From the NCBI RefSeq assembly GCF_958295425.1, contig NC_081151.1, positions 10,540,330 to 10,604,329 of the forward strand: a stretch of 64,000 bases of DNA, written 5' to 3'. This document shows positions 11,549 to 23,902 of this stretch, piece after piece (positions within the stretch are counted from its first letter, which is position 1; every line of letters starts with the position of its first letter). Both the position numbers and the translations under genes were made by a program. Under the pieces are notes generated by a model. It saw only the letters and a program-made list of their open reading frames with translations, was not told the origin of the DNA and did not search any database. This stretch comes from Solea solea (lineage: Eukaryota; Chordata; Actinopteri; Pleuronectiformes; Soleidae).

Positions 11549-11838
11549 CAGTGGTCACCAACGTGGTGCCCGCGAGCAGCCAACGAGGTGCCCGTGGGCT
11601 CATTTCACTTCACCTCACTTGCATGTATCCATATGATCACTGAGTAAAATGTCCTGATATTGTTTATAAAAACTGTGATAATCATTAGGAGTAAGCACTG
11701 GATTTAATGTGTATGCAATTAAATGCATAATATTCATCATTTAAATGGTAAATTGCATAAAATGTTAATATGGTAGCCCTCCATATTATTCTCTACCCTT
11801 CAGGTAGCTCTCGGTCTCAAAAAGGTTGGTGACCCCTG
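11549..11838. mobile_element. hAT-type MITE with exact 8-bp target duplication
   Basis: The element starts CAGTGGTCACCAACG and ends GGTTGGTGACCCCTG, forming terminal inverted repeats. It is flanked on both sides by CTGTACAT (11541-11548 and 11839-11846). An 8-bp duplication with such ends is the hAT signature. The 290 bp inside have no coding capacity. Confidence 0.85.
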
Positions 11839-12504
11839 CTGTACATCATGTGACAATGATCGATCGATCTATTCCCACTCAGTTTGAGAGAACCTGTCAG
11901 GAGAAGTGAGAATCAGACATTTCTTAAAACACGTTTTCACTTTGGCCATTACGGATTAGTTACGAGAGAAAACGCCTCTGAGAGATATCTAAAGCCACAG
12001 TAAAGAGCACATCCACTTTAAGACATGTCGACAGGCAGTGATGCCTCTGAATTTAACGTCTTAAAGGTCTTTGCTTTGGCATCCCGGCATTTTAAGAATG
12101 GCTCCATAATGACATGCTATCAAACCATTTCGAGCCACATTGACACAGGACACTTCAGCCACAAGAATCATCTCTCTGCCCGTCCTCCTGTGTGTCAATG
12201 CTCTTCCTGCAGAAATCACTTCCAGATCAAGCTGACCCATGCTCTTAAACCACATTCAACTCATTTACACTCATCAGCCCCTTTATTGAGTTTTATTGAC
12301 ACAAATGTCTAGTTGCAGCAACTCAGTGTATTTCAGCAACAGAGCATCAGAATGAGGCAGGGAATTGATTTCGGAGAAAGACGGGAGCTTGGAGCTGTTA
12401 GTGTTCCTCGTCTGATCGGCCATGTTGCTTCTTGTTCTCTTTGCGTGTCAGTTGTTGTGTTAAGTGATCAGAGCCTTAATTTAAGTCTTGTACTTTACCC
12501 TCTG

Positions 12505-12867
12505 GGACACACGGTGGTGTAGTGGTTAGCACTCTCGCCTTGCAGCGAGAAAACCCGGGTTTGAGCCCCGGTTGGAACAAGGGCCTTTCTGCATGGAGTT
12601 TGCATGTTCTCCCCGTGTGTGCGTGGGTTCTCTCCGGGTTCTCCGGCTTCCTCCCACAGTCCAAAAACATGCAATGTGGGGATTAGGTAAATTGGACACT
12701 CTAAATTGACCATAGGAGTGAGTGTGAGAGTGAATGGTGGTTTGTCTCTATCTGTGTGTGGCCCTGCGATGGACTGGCGAACTATCCAGGGTGTACCCCG
12801 CCTGTAGCTGAGATTGGCACAGCACCCCCCGCGACCCTCTGGTGGAGGATAAAGCGGTAGATGATGA
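12505..12867 (+). repeat. tRNA-derived SINE with L2-like 3' tail, near full length
   Basis: The head has a box-A-like GTAGTGGTTAGCAC (12519-12532) and box-B-like GGTTTGAGCCC (12558-12568), the internal RNA polymerase III promoter of a tRNA-like gene. The body contains GGAGTTTGCATGTTCTCCCC, and the tail has the CTATCCAGGGTGTACCCCGCC and GGATAAAGCGG signatures shared with L2-clade LINEs. This is the best-preserved copy in the window. Confidence 0.8.
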
Positions 12868-13049
12868 CTTTAATAGTTCACAACTTCTCCATTTCAGGAA
12901 AAAAATGGACATTTAACGGCTTAATTGTCCAAGGCTCTTTCTTTACTTTTTTTTTTGGTTTATCTGCAGCATAGGCGGTTCTTGGCAGAGCAGGGATTTT
13001 TCCACAGAGAGAGAGAGAGTGAGAGCATCTCTGCAGAGCAGGTGTAATG

Positions 13050-13050
<1 letters not shown>

Positions 13051-13081
<31 letters not shown>
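13051..13081. repeat. (CT)n microsatellite
   Basis: Continuous CT dinucleotides; a shorter GA run sits just upstream near 13008-13022. Confidence 0.95.
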
Positions 13082-13084
<3 letters not shown>

Positions 13085-15834
13085 TTTCTGAACTGCCTTG
13101 TGATCGACAAACACTTGATTTACATTATGCTGCAAGGTTAAAATTAAATAACAATGACAATATCCCATCTACTGTACCTTTGTTAAAAGGGTCAGAGATA
13201 CTAAGATGCGACATACAGCTGCACCTGCAGAGGTGCAGCTGTATGTACGTGTACGTGGTCGTTTGGTTTGGTTCATATTACACAGTGTCATTTGTTCGAT
13301 TGTTCACATTAAATATTTATAAGTCACTCTGGCTTCTGCCATGGGCTGGTAAATTCTCTCACCACAGTGATACCAGTGTAATTAAGCATTCAAGTAAATA
13401 TTCAAAGACTTATAAACAAAGGTTGCTTTAAGGTGAACTGTGCGGCAAACAAACAAGAGCAAATAATTAATACAATTTCAAAGACATGGCATTGGAGGTC
13501 ATGTGATCATGTGATCATGTTGGCCCACGAGGGGTCATGTGACACTGAATCCTGCTCACATTCAGGGAAGGTGTGGAGTTTTCAGTGAGTGTTTCATTGT
13601 TTTTTGTTGAGTCATTTAAATACTTGATAATGGGGTTAGCGATCAGGTCACAGGAAGTCAATGATCTGAATACCAAAATAAAACAGGAAATATGAATCGC
13701 CCAAATAACCAAAGACATCACCGGAAACAAATTACAGATGTAACACTTTCACCATTAGTTCTGTTCAGAGCTTCAGTAACACACGTGGTGTCCATGCAAA
13801 GGTCAAATTATCCTCGTAAACAATGAGCATCGGTCACTCCCAACTTCATCAATCAATCAATTCATTCATCAACTCAATACCCAGGGCTGATGGTCCATGG
13901 TCCGCGACTCTGACGGTAGTAACCGTAGCAACAGCAGCAGAGTGTAAATCAGGCACAAACAAGGGTCCTGTCATCACTATCGTCACCATACTGACTCCGA
14001 ACATAAGAAGTCTCAGGAATTATGTTCTTCACTAACTTCTGTACTTGACCTTCATCGACATCAATCATCGTGACGTCCTGGTATGAGATTTTGATTTATG
14101 ACGTCTTATGCAACAACACAGCGACTGCAACTTAGTCGGACGACTCTTTTTTATGAATCACATTGAACCATAATAGTGCATAGAGGGAAATATGAACTGC
14201 AAGGGAACCAGATAGAATAAGACAACAAATAAATCCTGTGTATAGACACAGAAAATGGTGCTTATATATAAATGGTTGCTTTATAGTTTTTCATGGCTGC
14301 ATACATCCACAGATCCAAAAGACTTTTGATGCAGCAGGTGTCTGAGACTGTCTCTGTGCTGTGTTTCTAAAAGGCCTCTATTTGATTTAAGTGCCTGGTG
14401 GCCATGTTTGATTTATGATACACTTAGGGAAAAAAAGAGAGAAGAAACCAGTAAAATCTAATCGAACTAAGCAGATTGTTACTTAACAAGTTTTCAAAAG
14501 ACAGCATAGTTGGCGATACTGCATGAAGTACACGTTTATTCCTTTTTCTGTCACTTTATCCTCCAGAGGAGGGTCACAGGAGCTGGAGCCAATCCCAGCT
14601 GACATAGGACGAAAGCAGGGTATAACCTGGACACATCAGCTGTCCATCACAGAACCTTAGATCCAAATATCTGTATTCCCACTGACATTAACGTCTTAAA
14701 AAAACAATATGCAATTAAGACCACTCATACATGCATTATGTCACTTTACATTTGGGTACTTTTATGCTACCTTTTTAGTGGTATTTTACCAGATGGTGTA
14801 TTTTATTAGTTTTACAAACAGGTAAATTTGAGATTGCACTTAATGCTGTTAAGTTTTTTTTCTGATTCTGCACTAAATATTAATTTGACCTCGATTTTTT
14901 TGGTGACGTTTGATGATGCAATGTGCCAATCAAATGTCCAAATGTGAAAGAAGACATTCCATTCCATTCCATTAACTTCCATCTCTGCAGATCTACGTCA
15001 TTGAGTGACACAGAAGGCGCTTTCAAATCCGATCTGAAGCGAAAAACAGAATGGCATTAGCACAGAGTCTGGTCAGATTATATATACTGTGTATTTAAAT
15101 TAATTCTTCAGGACTTATTAATGCTTCACTCTCATCACTTCATAGTCTCTCATGGCCAAGAACAAAAATTAAATAATTTTCCAAGTGATGAAAGTGAAGA
15201 AATAACTAATATGACCTTAAGTCCACAGCTAAACGTTTCCTGTTTCTTCACCCCGAGGGAAATCATCCTCATTTGGTCCAGCAGGTTGTAAATCAGCGTC
15301 CACCTCTGGTCTCATTGATTTATAGCCTGCTTCAGTGTCCGCTCTCCAGCAGATGTGATTCCTCATCTATACACACACACATGTATCTTCAGCAGTTGGC
15401 GTCACATTGATTAAGTGACACACGTTCACCTGAATAATAACATTCTGTGTGATGAGTGCTGAGCTGCTCTGTTATCACTGAACGCAATCATTTTCATCAT
15501 CACTGACTCTCATCACCAACGCTGCCAACATTGAGAGACTCATCATCACAGAGGCAAGGATTCATCCCACATGTGTCACTACATTATCTCAACACTAGTG
15601 ATTTTTATTACTATACCAAGACATGAACCAAAGATTTCCATTTTACTGTCACAGAAGAGCACAGAAAATCAATGTAATCCGACTAATGGATTATCAAAAT
15701 ACTTTTTAATTTTAAAATACGATTTATTTTGCTGTAAATTATTAAATGACACGTTTTTGAAGCCCTGCTTGATCACCACAGGCTGTGTAAAAATACTCTT
15801 CCAGTTTCCTCTTGGCGCCAACCAGTAAACAAGA

Positions 15835-16110
15835 ATATATTGAAAAGCCAGCAGGGGGCGACTCTGAAAGGAGGTCTACGGGAAAATTAGCCTCAATTTC
15901 TCATCCAAATGACAACATCAGTAAGCATTTTCCTGAGGAGTTAATGGTCTCAAACACTAGTTGCAGGTCTTCTTCAAAAGAACATGACTCCAATTGTGTT
16001 AATTATGTTCACATTTAAAGGAAAATGGATCATAAAGCACAGCACATATGAGTGGACACCAGTGGGACTGACAGCTGGTATTGTCCAGTAGGTGCCTGGT
16101 TGCAGGTTAG
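15835..16110. repeat. Dispersed repeat, copy A
   Basis: Shares blocks with 19240-19412 in the same order: AGGGGGCGACT, GAGAAAATTAGC-like, AGAGGAAAAT-like, GACAGCTGGT, and TAGGTGCCTGGTTGCAGGT. Family not recognised. Confidence 0.5.
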
Positions 16111-17306
16111 GACGGCATAATCGAATATCTACTGATATGCTATGTCGCTGTCAACAACACATCTGTGCTCACCATTTCAAGCTATTTCAAAGATATAATT
16201 CTCCAACTGTGCATCAAATATTCTTCTCTCATAAGTAAGAATTCTGCAGCCCACAACATTTAACATTTAATTGCATATTAAACAACCGCAAGCAGTATCA
16301 TCCTGCTCCACACACTCATATCCCTCCGCTGATTTTTCAGCCAGTCTGTTCAGTCAGCTGTGTGAGGCCACCGCGTGGCCTCCAGGCTGCAGGAACCGTC
16401 AGTCTGAGTAACATCAGCGCAGTTTCGCCTCTCTACAAAAAGAACAGTCAGTGTTTGTTGTTTGTTGTGTTTGTTTCTGGACTGACTATCAACACTCACA
16501 TTATAAAACAGCTCTTTTATACACTGTGCATGTACAGAAGCAGATTAAATGAGTCTGGAGAACACGGACAGCTGACCAACCTGCTGCTTAAACAGGCCGA
16601 CAACAGCTGCAGCTACAGCTGATTAAAAGTGTGCAGATCGTATCAGACCTGAGAAACTACAGGTCAAATGCTGCTTCAGGACGTCGCAGCTTTGAATCAT
16701 AGGAAAAATATCCCGGTGCTTGACAAAGATCTCAACAACAGTGACGATTGTGTTGATATGGTCAGCCATAATTACAGATTCCCCTGCCAGTAATTCGTGG
16801 CGTCTTCATCTTTTACGGCACATGACTGCATTTCCCAGAATTCACCTGGTCACAAAGCAAGTAATGACATGTTTTTCCAGATGGTCCAATTTTCTTAACC
16901 AAAGTGTTGTTGTTCTTCTTCTTTCAAAGTACACAGTGATTATATTTCATTTAAATTTAAAAATAATAATAATAATAAAAAAATACAACTTATTTTATGA
17001 TATTTGTAATGTACATGGAGTACAATAATAATGTATTTTCTTTAGATGAATGTGTTATTGTGATGTCTAAACTGATTGTACAGTTTAATAGCAATAGACA
17101 AATGCTTTATTTTCCTGGCCAATTGGACTTAATTTACAAATCATTAATTAATGCTACAGCAAGTGAACGCATCACACTTTTTTCTCTCGTTAGTGCCGGT
17201 GGTGATCGCTGGTTGTCATTTTTCCTCTACGACCTTCATGAAGTAACATAGCAGATCCTGAATTAAGGCCCTCAGCGTTTTAAATACACTTGGAACTATA
17301 ATTTAT

Positions 17307-17307
<1 letters not shown>

Positions 17308-17342
<35 letters not shown>
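17308..17342. repeat. (CA)n microsatellite
   Basis: Seventeen or so CA units directly before a Tc1-like remnant. Confidence 0.95.
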
Positions 17343-17344
<2 letters not shown>

Positions 17345-17365
17345 GACCAGTGTGACACTTATACT

Positions 17366-18350
17366 TGCGGGCCATTTTATTAGGTACACATGGAAACTTG
17401 GCAGGTGGCTCACTGAGGACACCGGTGTGCAGTGCTGACTTTGACATGGCACAAATCACGACGACACAGAGCGCACAACAGCACTGCACTTATGTATCTA
17501 ATCAGCCAATCACGTCAACGTAATGTATTTAGGGGAGATAATTACAGTTCTATCACCGGACACAATCTGTTCAAACTTCTTCCCTCTTGCAGGAATTACA
17601 GAACACTGTACACCAAAACATCCAGACATAAGAACACTTTTTCCCCCCAGGCCGTCACACTGATCAACACTTCAACCCCCTTGGACTCCAAATCCAACAG
17701 ATTTTATATTTATTCACTATTTTGCACTTTATATTCTCATCCTGTAAATAATGTAATATATACAGTATATATACACTGTAAATATTGTTTTCCTTTTGTG
17801 TATTTGTGTGTCAAGACAATAACAAAAACGTTATGCATTTAAGCATGTAGACACAGTCAAGATGACATGCTGGAGTTCAAACTGAGTATCAGAAAACAAA
17901 GTCGAGGGATTTAAATGACGTTGGGCACGACATGGTCTTAGTCTTCCACAAACTTCTGATCTGCTGGGATTCTCACACACAAACATCTCAAGCATTTCCA
18001 AAGAATGGTCCAAAAAAAGAGAGGAAATATCCAGAGGTCAGAGAAGAACGACCAGACGGAATCAAAATGATAGATGGGCAACAGTAACTCAAATTACCAC
18101 TTGAAATATCCATGGTATGTTGAAGAGCATTTCTGAAAGCACACGATGGCTAACATTGAAGCAGATGTGCCACAGCAGCAGAGAACCACACTGGATACCT
18201 CTCCTGACACCTTCTTATACTACATGCGTGAGTGACCCAGGAGGTAAACTCATTAGAGACATGTGAGAACTCCACCAAAACCACTGACCTCCCAGAGACC
18301 CTGGTCCCCAAGGGAAGTAGTTCTTCTGTATTATGAACTACTTTAAACAT
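17366..18350 (+). pseudogene. Tc1/mariner-like transposon remnant, split by a LINE end
   Basis: It begins near the end sequence GGGCCATTTTATTAGGTACAC and runs through blocks I recognise from the teleost Tc1-like family: ATCTAATCAGCCAATCACG, GTCAAGATGACATGCTGGAG, TCTGATCTGCTGGGATTCTC, AGAATGGTCCAAAAAAAGAG, GGCAACAGTAACTCAAAT, GAAGCAGATGTGCCACAGCA. These cover the left end and the N-terminal DNA-binding part of the transposase. Stops and small indels break the frame, and the catalytic part is absent. A LINE 3' fragment interrupts it at about 17533-17830. Confidence 0.65.
17533..17830 (+). mobile_element. LINE 3'-end fragment inserted in the Tc1-like remnant
   Basis: The frame reads FKLLPSCRNYRTLYTKTSRH and then FSPQAVTLINTS, the pattern at the end of CR1/L2-type LINE reverse-transcriptase ORFs. 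It is flanked by similar sequences (AATGTATTTAG at 17522-17532, TATGCATTTAAG at 17833-17843) that look like a diverged target duplication. The 5' end is truncated, as is usual for LINEs. Confidence 0.55.
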
Positions 18351-18477
18351 CTTACAGCTTATTGGAGTTTTTAATAGTGTCCAGTGGGGCCTTATGAGCA
18401 GTGGAGGTTTCCTCTAGAAGGATTTAGAGCATCTTTAGTTTTATGATGGCTATGGTCTCACCTGGAAAAGAAATTTG

Positions 18478-18720
18478 ACTCCCATATTTATCTGAAGTTA
18501 TTATAGCCGTTTGAACACCTGAAGTAATGTCTGTGTGGTCCAGCAGAGGGCACTCTGAGCAGATCTTGGGCTTAGATCAGTTTTGAATGCTGTAAAAATG
18601 GAGGAACTGTCCCCCTCAAAGGAATAGTGTCATGTAATATTGACAGATCTACAAAAAAAAAAAGGAAATGAATAATGAATTTGCCATAGGTCATATTGTT
18701 CTATAGAAGAACCCACTAGG
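18478..18720. repeat. 243-bp tandem duplication, unit 1
   Basis: Starts ACTCCCATATTTATCTGAAG and ends ACCCACTAGG. Unit 2 follows directly, and the two appear identical base for base, including an 11-base A run. Confidence 0.92.
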
Positions 18721-18963
18721 ACTCCCATATTTATCTGAAGTTATTATAGCCGTTTGAACACCTGAAGTAATGTCTGTGTGGTCCAGCAGAGGGCACTCTG
18801 AGCAGATCTTGGGCTTAGATCAGTTTTGAATGCTGTAAAAATGGAGGAACTGTCCCCCTCAAAGGAATAGTGTCATGTAATATTGACAGATCTACAAAAA
18901 AAAAAAGGAAATGAATAATGAATTTGCCATAGGTCATATTGTTCTATAGAAGAACCCACTAGG
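18721..18963. repeat. 243-bp tandem duplication, unit 2
   Basis: Exact second copy, head to tail with unit 1. The identity implies a very recent event or an assembly artefact. Confidence 0.92.
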
Positions 18964-19239
18964 ACCACTGGACCCTTCAAGGGCCCCTGGCAGTCACAGC
19001 TACACACTATTTTAGTCAGATATTGACAATACAAACAGACTGGCCTTTTCTGCTAATGTCTCCAGAGTACTGTGATGGTCTTTTCATGGATGAATGATGC
19101 TGGTGTACATAAAAGGGCCACGGCACTCTGTCTTCTCTGATTAACAAGTGTCTACTGTCTCAGCACAGATCAAACCCAGGTATAGCAAAATAAAATGTCG
19201 GGCTCAACCGATTTCTGATTTGGGAAGTGTAGCGCAGGA

Positions 19240-19412
19240 AGTAGGACAGAAGTAGCCGTTAGCCACAAGGGGGCGACTTAGTTGGTTGTAAAACAGGAAG
19301 CAGATGAGAAAATTAGCTTACTTCTCAAGTGATTTATGTACATTTTGTTCCCATTTAGAGGAAAATAGATTGACAGCTGGTCTCGTCCAATAGGTGCCTG
19401 GTTGCAGGTGAC
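19240..19412. repeat. Dispersed repeat, copy B
   Basis: Second copy of the repeat at 15835-16110, same orientation and shorter. Confidence 0.5.
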
Positions 19413-20651
19413 TAGGGTTGCAACTCATTAATCGATTACTCAATGAATGTCTTATTTGAGTGTTTTTTCAATCATTAAAATGTGAAGATTGTCTGGTTTT
19501 CTTTGCTGCATATAAGATAGGAATCATTTTGGTTCTTTGGTCCTAAAGCACCAAAGAACCAAAATGAGATTGAAGAACAGCCATTATTCTCTCTCTCTCT
19601 CCATTCACCTCTGCCCCAGTATTACCTCACCACCTCAGGGGCCTAATAACTGCATTGCTGGTGCCAAATCAGCACTTTGTTTCTCTGCTGTTGAGATCTA
19701 CGCTGTGCCAAAATACATTGTGCACACAAAAGAGATGAAAATATCAGACATTTCTGCAATGCAGTGAGCACTTTTGACACTCTGACCAAAAGAAAGAAGT
19801 CAACCTTATGAGAGGCCGTTTGAGAAATGATTCAGTCTTGCGCTCACATGTTACATCATACTCTCTCACCAACACACCTCCATTTGAAACACCTCTGGCT
19901 TCTTCCATGTGAACAGCCCCTAATGTGACTTCTGTTCCAGGCAGCTATGCAGCATTTTAGCGAGTGCTGCTAATGACGGTTCATTCTTTTGTTTATTTAA
20001 GTCCCAAGACCAACTCAGTATGTCCTGATTGGTAAAATGGTTTGTTCACCTGTATGATTATATTCTAACAAAAAAAGGGATGAGGGGTTTTCCTTTTATT
20101 TAATAGTGGTCATCTTTGTTGCAAGCCTAAATTAAATCACACAAAAACTTCAAAACCATAACCTGTGACAGAGCGGGAAGCTGACAGAGACAGAGTGCTG
20201 CTTGATACAGTCACAGAGACTCAACGTGGCACACACCAGGCAGTACATCTGAAGAAGGCCCATAGACTTCCATCTTCTAGCCTCCAACCTCCAGTGTTCC
20301 ATCACTGTCATGTCGATGTACAGCATGTAAAAAAGGATGTTGAAGATGCCAGGCAAGAGGAAAAGTGGAAGACGACAGAGAAGCAAGAAGCTAAAAGAAG
20401 ATGTATGCAAAAAAAAAAAAGATTAATGTGTGTCCAATCATCTTATTGTGAGGAAAACTCTGTTACAGTGGCAGTTTATGTAAATGTGTGTTGTTGGTTC
20501 CTTTCTAATTGATTTAATTTCCTGTTTCTATTATCTGGATATAGTTTGATAGCTTTAATTGTTGTGTCAAGTCTTATATTCATCCCGTCTGTGCTGTGAG
20601 TCACATCGTGCTTATGTAAAGTGTGGGCACTGAGGTGCTATGGAAACACAG

Positions 20652-20674
20652 CTGCTGCTGCTGCTGCTGCTGCA
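20652..20674. repeat. (CTG)n trinucleotide repeat
   Basis: About seven CTG units in intergenic DNA. Confidence 0.9.
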
Positions 20675-21134
20675 TTCATGTCACTACTGCTGCCATGAAG
20701 TTGGTGCGAGACAAACTGATAAGAACGTGCCAACAAATATCTGCAAAGCTATTTGTAACAGCCGCCATTCACATATCCTTTTAATGTACATTCAACCAGC
20801 CACTTTTTTCAAGGCAGAAACTGAATAACCTACCCATAGGAATGTGTATGTGTGTGTGTGTGTGTGTTTTTATTAAAGCCTTAGAATAGCCCATGTTCAT
20901 GTAGTCTAGGCAAAGGGCTTTACTTATGGAGGATGTCGTGCTGACACGTTTCTACTGCGGCTCAAACTGACAAACATGATACAGCGGGCAATTTGCATTT
21001 TAAAGCCAAAGCTTTGTATGCAAACAAAAAGCAGCCATCCTTTCTGATATGCCAAGGCCAACATACTTCCATGACGCACTAGAGGAAGGTAGGGGGTGAG
21101 CAGAGGAGTCTTCCACTTGTTACAGTCTAAAGAC

Positions 21135-21310
21135 CTAACATTAATGTCAATAATTTAAAGTATGAATGTTCAAAATCAGTTCAAACTTGACTTTGAACGT
21201 GGCATAGTTGTTGGGGCCAGACAGGCTGATCTGCTGGGATTTTTATTCTCACAAACATCTCTTTTTCTTTTCTTTTTTTTACAGAGACTATGAATTGTCT
21301 AAAATATCCA
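21135..21310 (+). repeat. Short Tc1-like remnant
   Basis: Contains TTTGAACGTGGCATAGTTGT, GCCAGACAGGCTGATCTGCT and AAAATATCCAGTGAGTAGCA, in the same order as in the Tc1-like family at 17.4-18.4 kb. Only a fragment. Confidence 0.55.
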
Positions 21311-21314
21311 GTGA

Positions 21315-21977
21315 GTAGCAGTTCACTCGCTCACTGTCTACCGCTTTATCCTCCACATGCGGGTCACAGGGGGAGAGTTGGAACCAATCCCAGTTGACAT
21401 GGAGCCAAAGGCAGGGTCACATCCTGGACAGGTCATCAGTCCATCACAGAGCAAACACACAACCATCCACTCTCACACTCATTTTAGAGCAGGGGTGTCA
21501 ATCTCATTTTAGTTCAGGGAGCCACATACAACGCAATTTGGTCTCAAGTGGGCTGGACCAGTACAGTAACTGCATAATAACCTAGAAACAACAAGAACTC
21601 CAGATTTTTCCCTTTCTTTTACATTCAATTAAGTATCTATTTTTACAAAACATATTATGAACAACCTGAAATTTCACCTCTCTAAGGCACTAAACATTTA
21701 GCCACAGGTATTTGGAACTGAGATGATCCTGCGGGCCGGATTTGACCTTCTGGTGGGCCAGTTCTGGCCCACGGGCCGTATATTTAACTTCCCTTAATTA
21801 GACTAGTCAAACTCATTTCTGTATGTTTTTGGACTGTGGGAAGAACTTGGTGAAAACCAAAACCCAGACGAGGAGAATATGCAAACTCTATACAGAGAGG
21901 TCCTTGGTTAAATCGGGATTCAAACAAAGCAACCTTCTAGCTGTGAGGCAACAGTGCTAGCCACTACTCCACCATGT
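21315..21977 (-). repeat. SINE (minus) interrupted by a GGGGTGTCAA-type MITE
   Basis: L2-like tail at 21315-21484 (CGCTTTATCCTCCACATG on plus) and SINE body and head at about 21815-21977 (TTTTTGGACTGTGGGAAGAA ... GCTAGCCACTACTCCACCAT). The roughly 300 bp between them begin CAGGGGTGTCAATCTCA and contain GCGGGCCGGA and CACGGGCCG, a common hAT-like MITE of fishes. Simplest reading: the MITE inserted into an older SINE. Confidence 0.6.
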
Positions 21978-23880
21978 ACTATGTCATTTTTGAAACCAGG
22001 AAGAAAAACTCAATGAGATTATAAATCCTGGTCAAAACAGGCAGCAGTACATAGGTTAGGGCTCAAGCGTACTACATAAAATATACAGAGTGTGATATAA
22101 AATCATATAATCAGCAAATGATCCAATAAAACCAATAAAGTGCATTCAGGTAAAACCTCTACAGACGTTTCTGCCTCCAAGTCATTTAAAAATATTTCAA
22201 AAGTGTCCAATGAGACCAGAGTTTTCAGATTTTTCCAACATCAGGTAAAAAAATATGACGCTAAAAAAATCAATACTTGGTATCTCAAAAACGATATGAT
22301 ACCGCCACGATATCATTAACTATTCTGATTTTTTTTTTTGATAATTAAAACAAGTTCTCAGATTTTTCGGCTTTGGTCCATATAATAAAAATCCACTGAA
22401 TATTTATTATCATTTTCAACATTTTCAGACATTTTTTGGACCAAACGTCTCATCGATTCATCAAGATAGATTCATCAAGCATAAACATGAATAAACAGGA
22501 GGGTGAATGTTTAACTATTGTCAATGTGACAACATATTTCATTTCACTTGTGAGTAACGGCCAATGTTCCCTTTTTATTTCAAATCTAACCACAGCAATA
22601 AAGTGTTACTTTGAGTGTGACGTCAAACATCCGCAGTCTGCATGAACCAAAGAGTGAAGATGCACTTTGTAGTCCAGATACTGACCACTGCACTTTCAGC
22701 CGACAGCTGTGGGGCTCATTATGTACTATACTGTATGATTCTCTTTTTCTACGTCCTAATGAAGGCACCTTCAGATCTTCCCTAGCAATGGGGGTTGGGT
22801 ACCTTGCTCAGGGGTACGTATCCCAGCCCTTTTTTGATTACAAGTCCAGTTCTCTTTCCGCTTGTCCAGGGGCTGCCCAGACTAGACCAATACCATGAGT
22901 ATACGTGTTATGTAATCGCAGAGATTCCCTCTGTCCCGGGGAACAAAATCATGTTCAGTGTGAATCTGTTGCATAACTGTTGATATTGGCAATGAGGGTT
23001 GCTTATCCATAAAGGAATATGTCAATAAAATTAATGTTTGGAGAATGAACAGTGTGTGTGTGTGTGTGTGTGTCTAAAGGGAAAAGCCAAAGGAAGAAGA
23101 TGCATAAATATTAAAGTGAACCTTTGTTTTCTTGTTATTGAAGAACATTATATTGTAATAATTATTGTTTTATCACTCATGGGAACTTGGATTGAAACCA
23201 AAGGGTTGCTGGTTTGAATCCTGACAGGTCAAAGGCTGGGGTACGTCTGCACAGAGTACCCAATCCACATTGACTGGGTTGATTAAGAGAGGGAGAAGTC
23301 GAAAGGATTGCTCAGCCAGAATAGTTTCAATCAAATGTAATAGGTTTAGGAGTAGTTTATAATCAGAAATGTGGATTATCAGCACACTGTGTTTGAAATC
23401 GCAGAATTGTGAACAGATACAAATCAAGGAAAACACATACAAAGATATCTAAGCGGTCAGAAAAAGCCAGTCAGTAGTGATCGAACTCTGATAAAGACAC
23501 AAACAAGTCGAGGATCTGCTGATAACTGGTCGACCGAGAAGGATTTCAGCCACGTCTGCCAGGAAAAACTGGTCAGAATGTTTAAGAAAAATCCACAGGC
23601 AACTTCAGCTCTCTGCATCAGCACCGAGACAAAACCACAACATCGCTGGAAAAAAAAGTGAAGCAACTGTAAATAAACGTTACGGTCACAACCATAAACA
23701 CCGTGTTGGGAAAAGAGTCAATAAGGCCCGTGATGACAAACATAGTGGCCTCTCATTTTTCTACATTTACTGTATGTGTGAGCTACAAACACATAAGGAA
23801 TTGAGTTAGAATTGATGGCATAATAAATGTAACATCCATCCATGCATCTTCTACAACTTTATCCTCCACATGAGGGTCGC

Positions 23881-23902
23881 GGGGGGGGGGGGGGGGGGGG
23901 GG
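23881..23902. repeat. Poly-G tract
   Basis: Twenty-two consecutive G on the plus strand, then TGGGG. Confidence 0.95.

Larger units (their letters stand above)
12868..17300. other. Intergenic stretch with no gene seen
   Basis: Apart from the CT microsatellite, a partial L2-like SINE tail (about 14540-14655) and a dispersed repeat at 15835-16110, I see no recognisable feature. Open frames are short and lack domain or splice support. Confidence 0.5.

Noticed and set aside
12511..12580. A tRNA gene
   Set aside because: The box A and box B matches belong to the head of a SINE that continues into a body and L2-like tail; the same sequence recurs four times and no clean cloverleaf is apparent.
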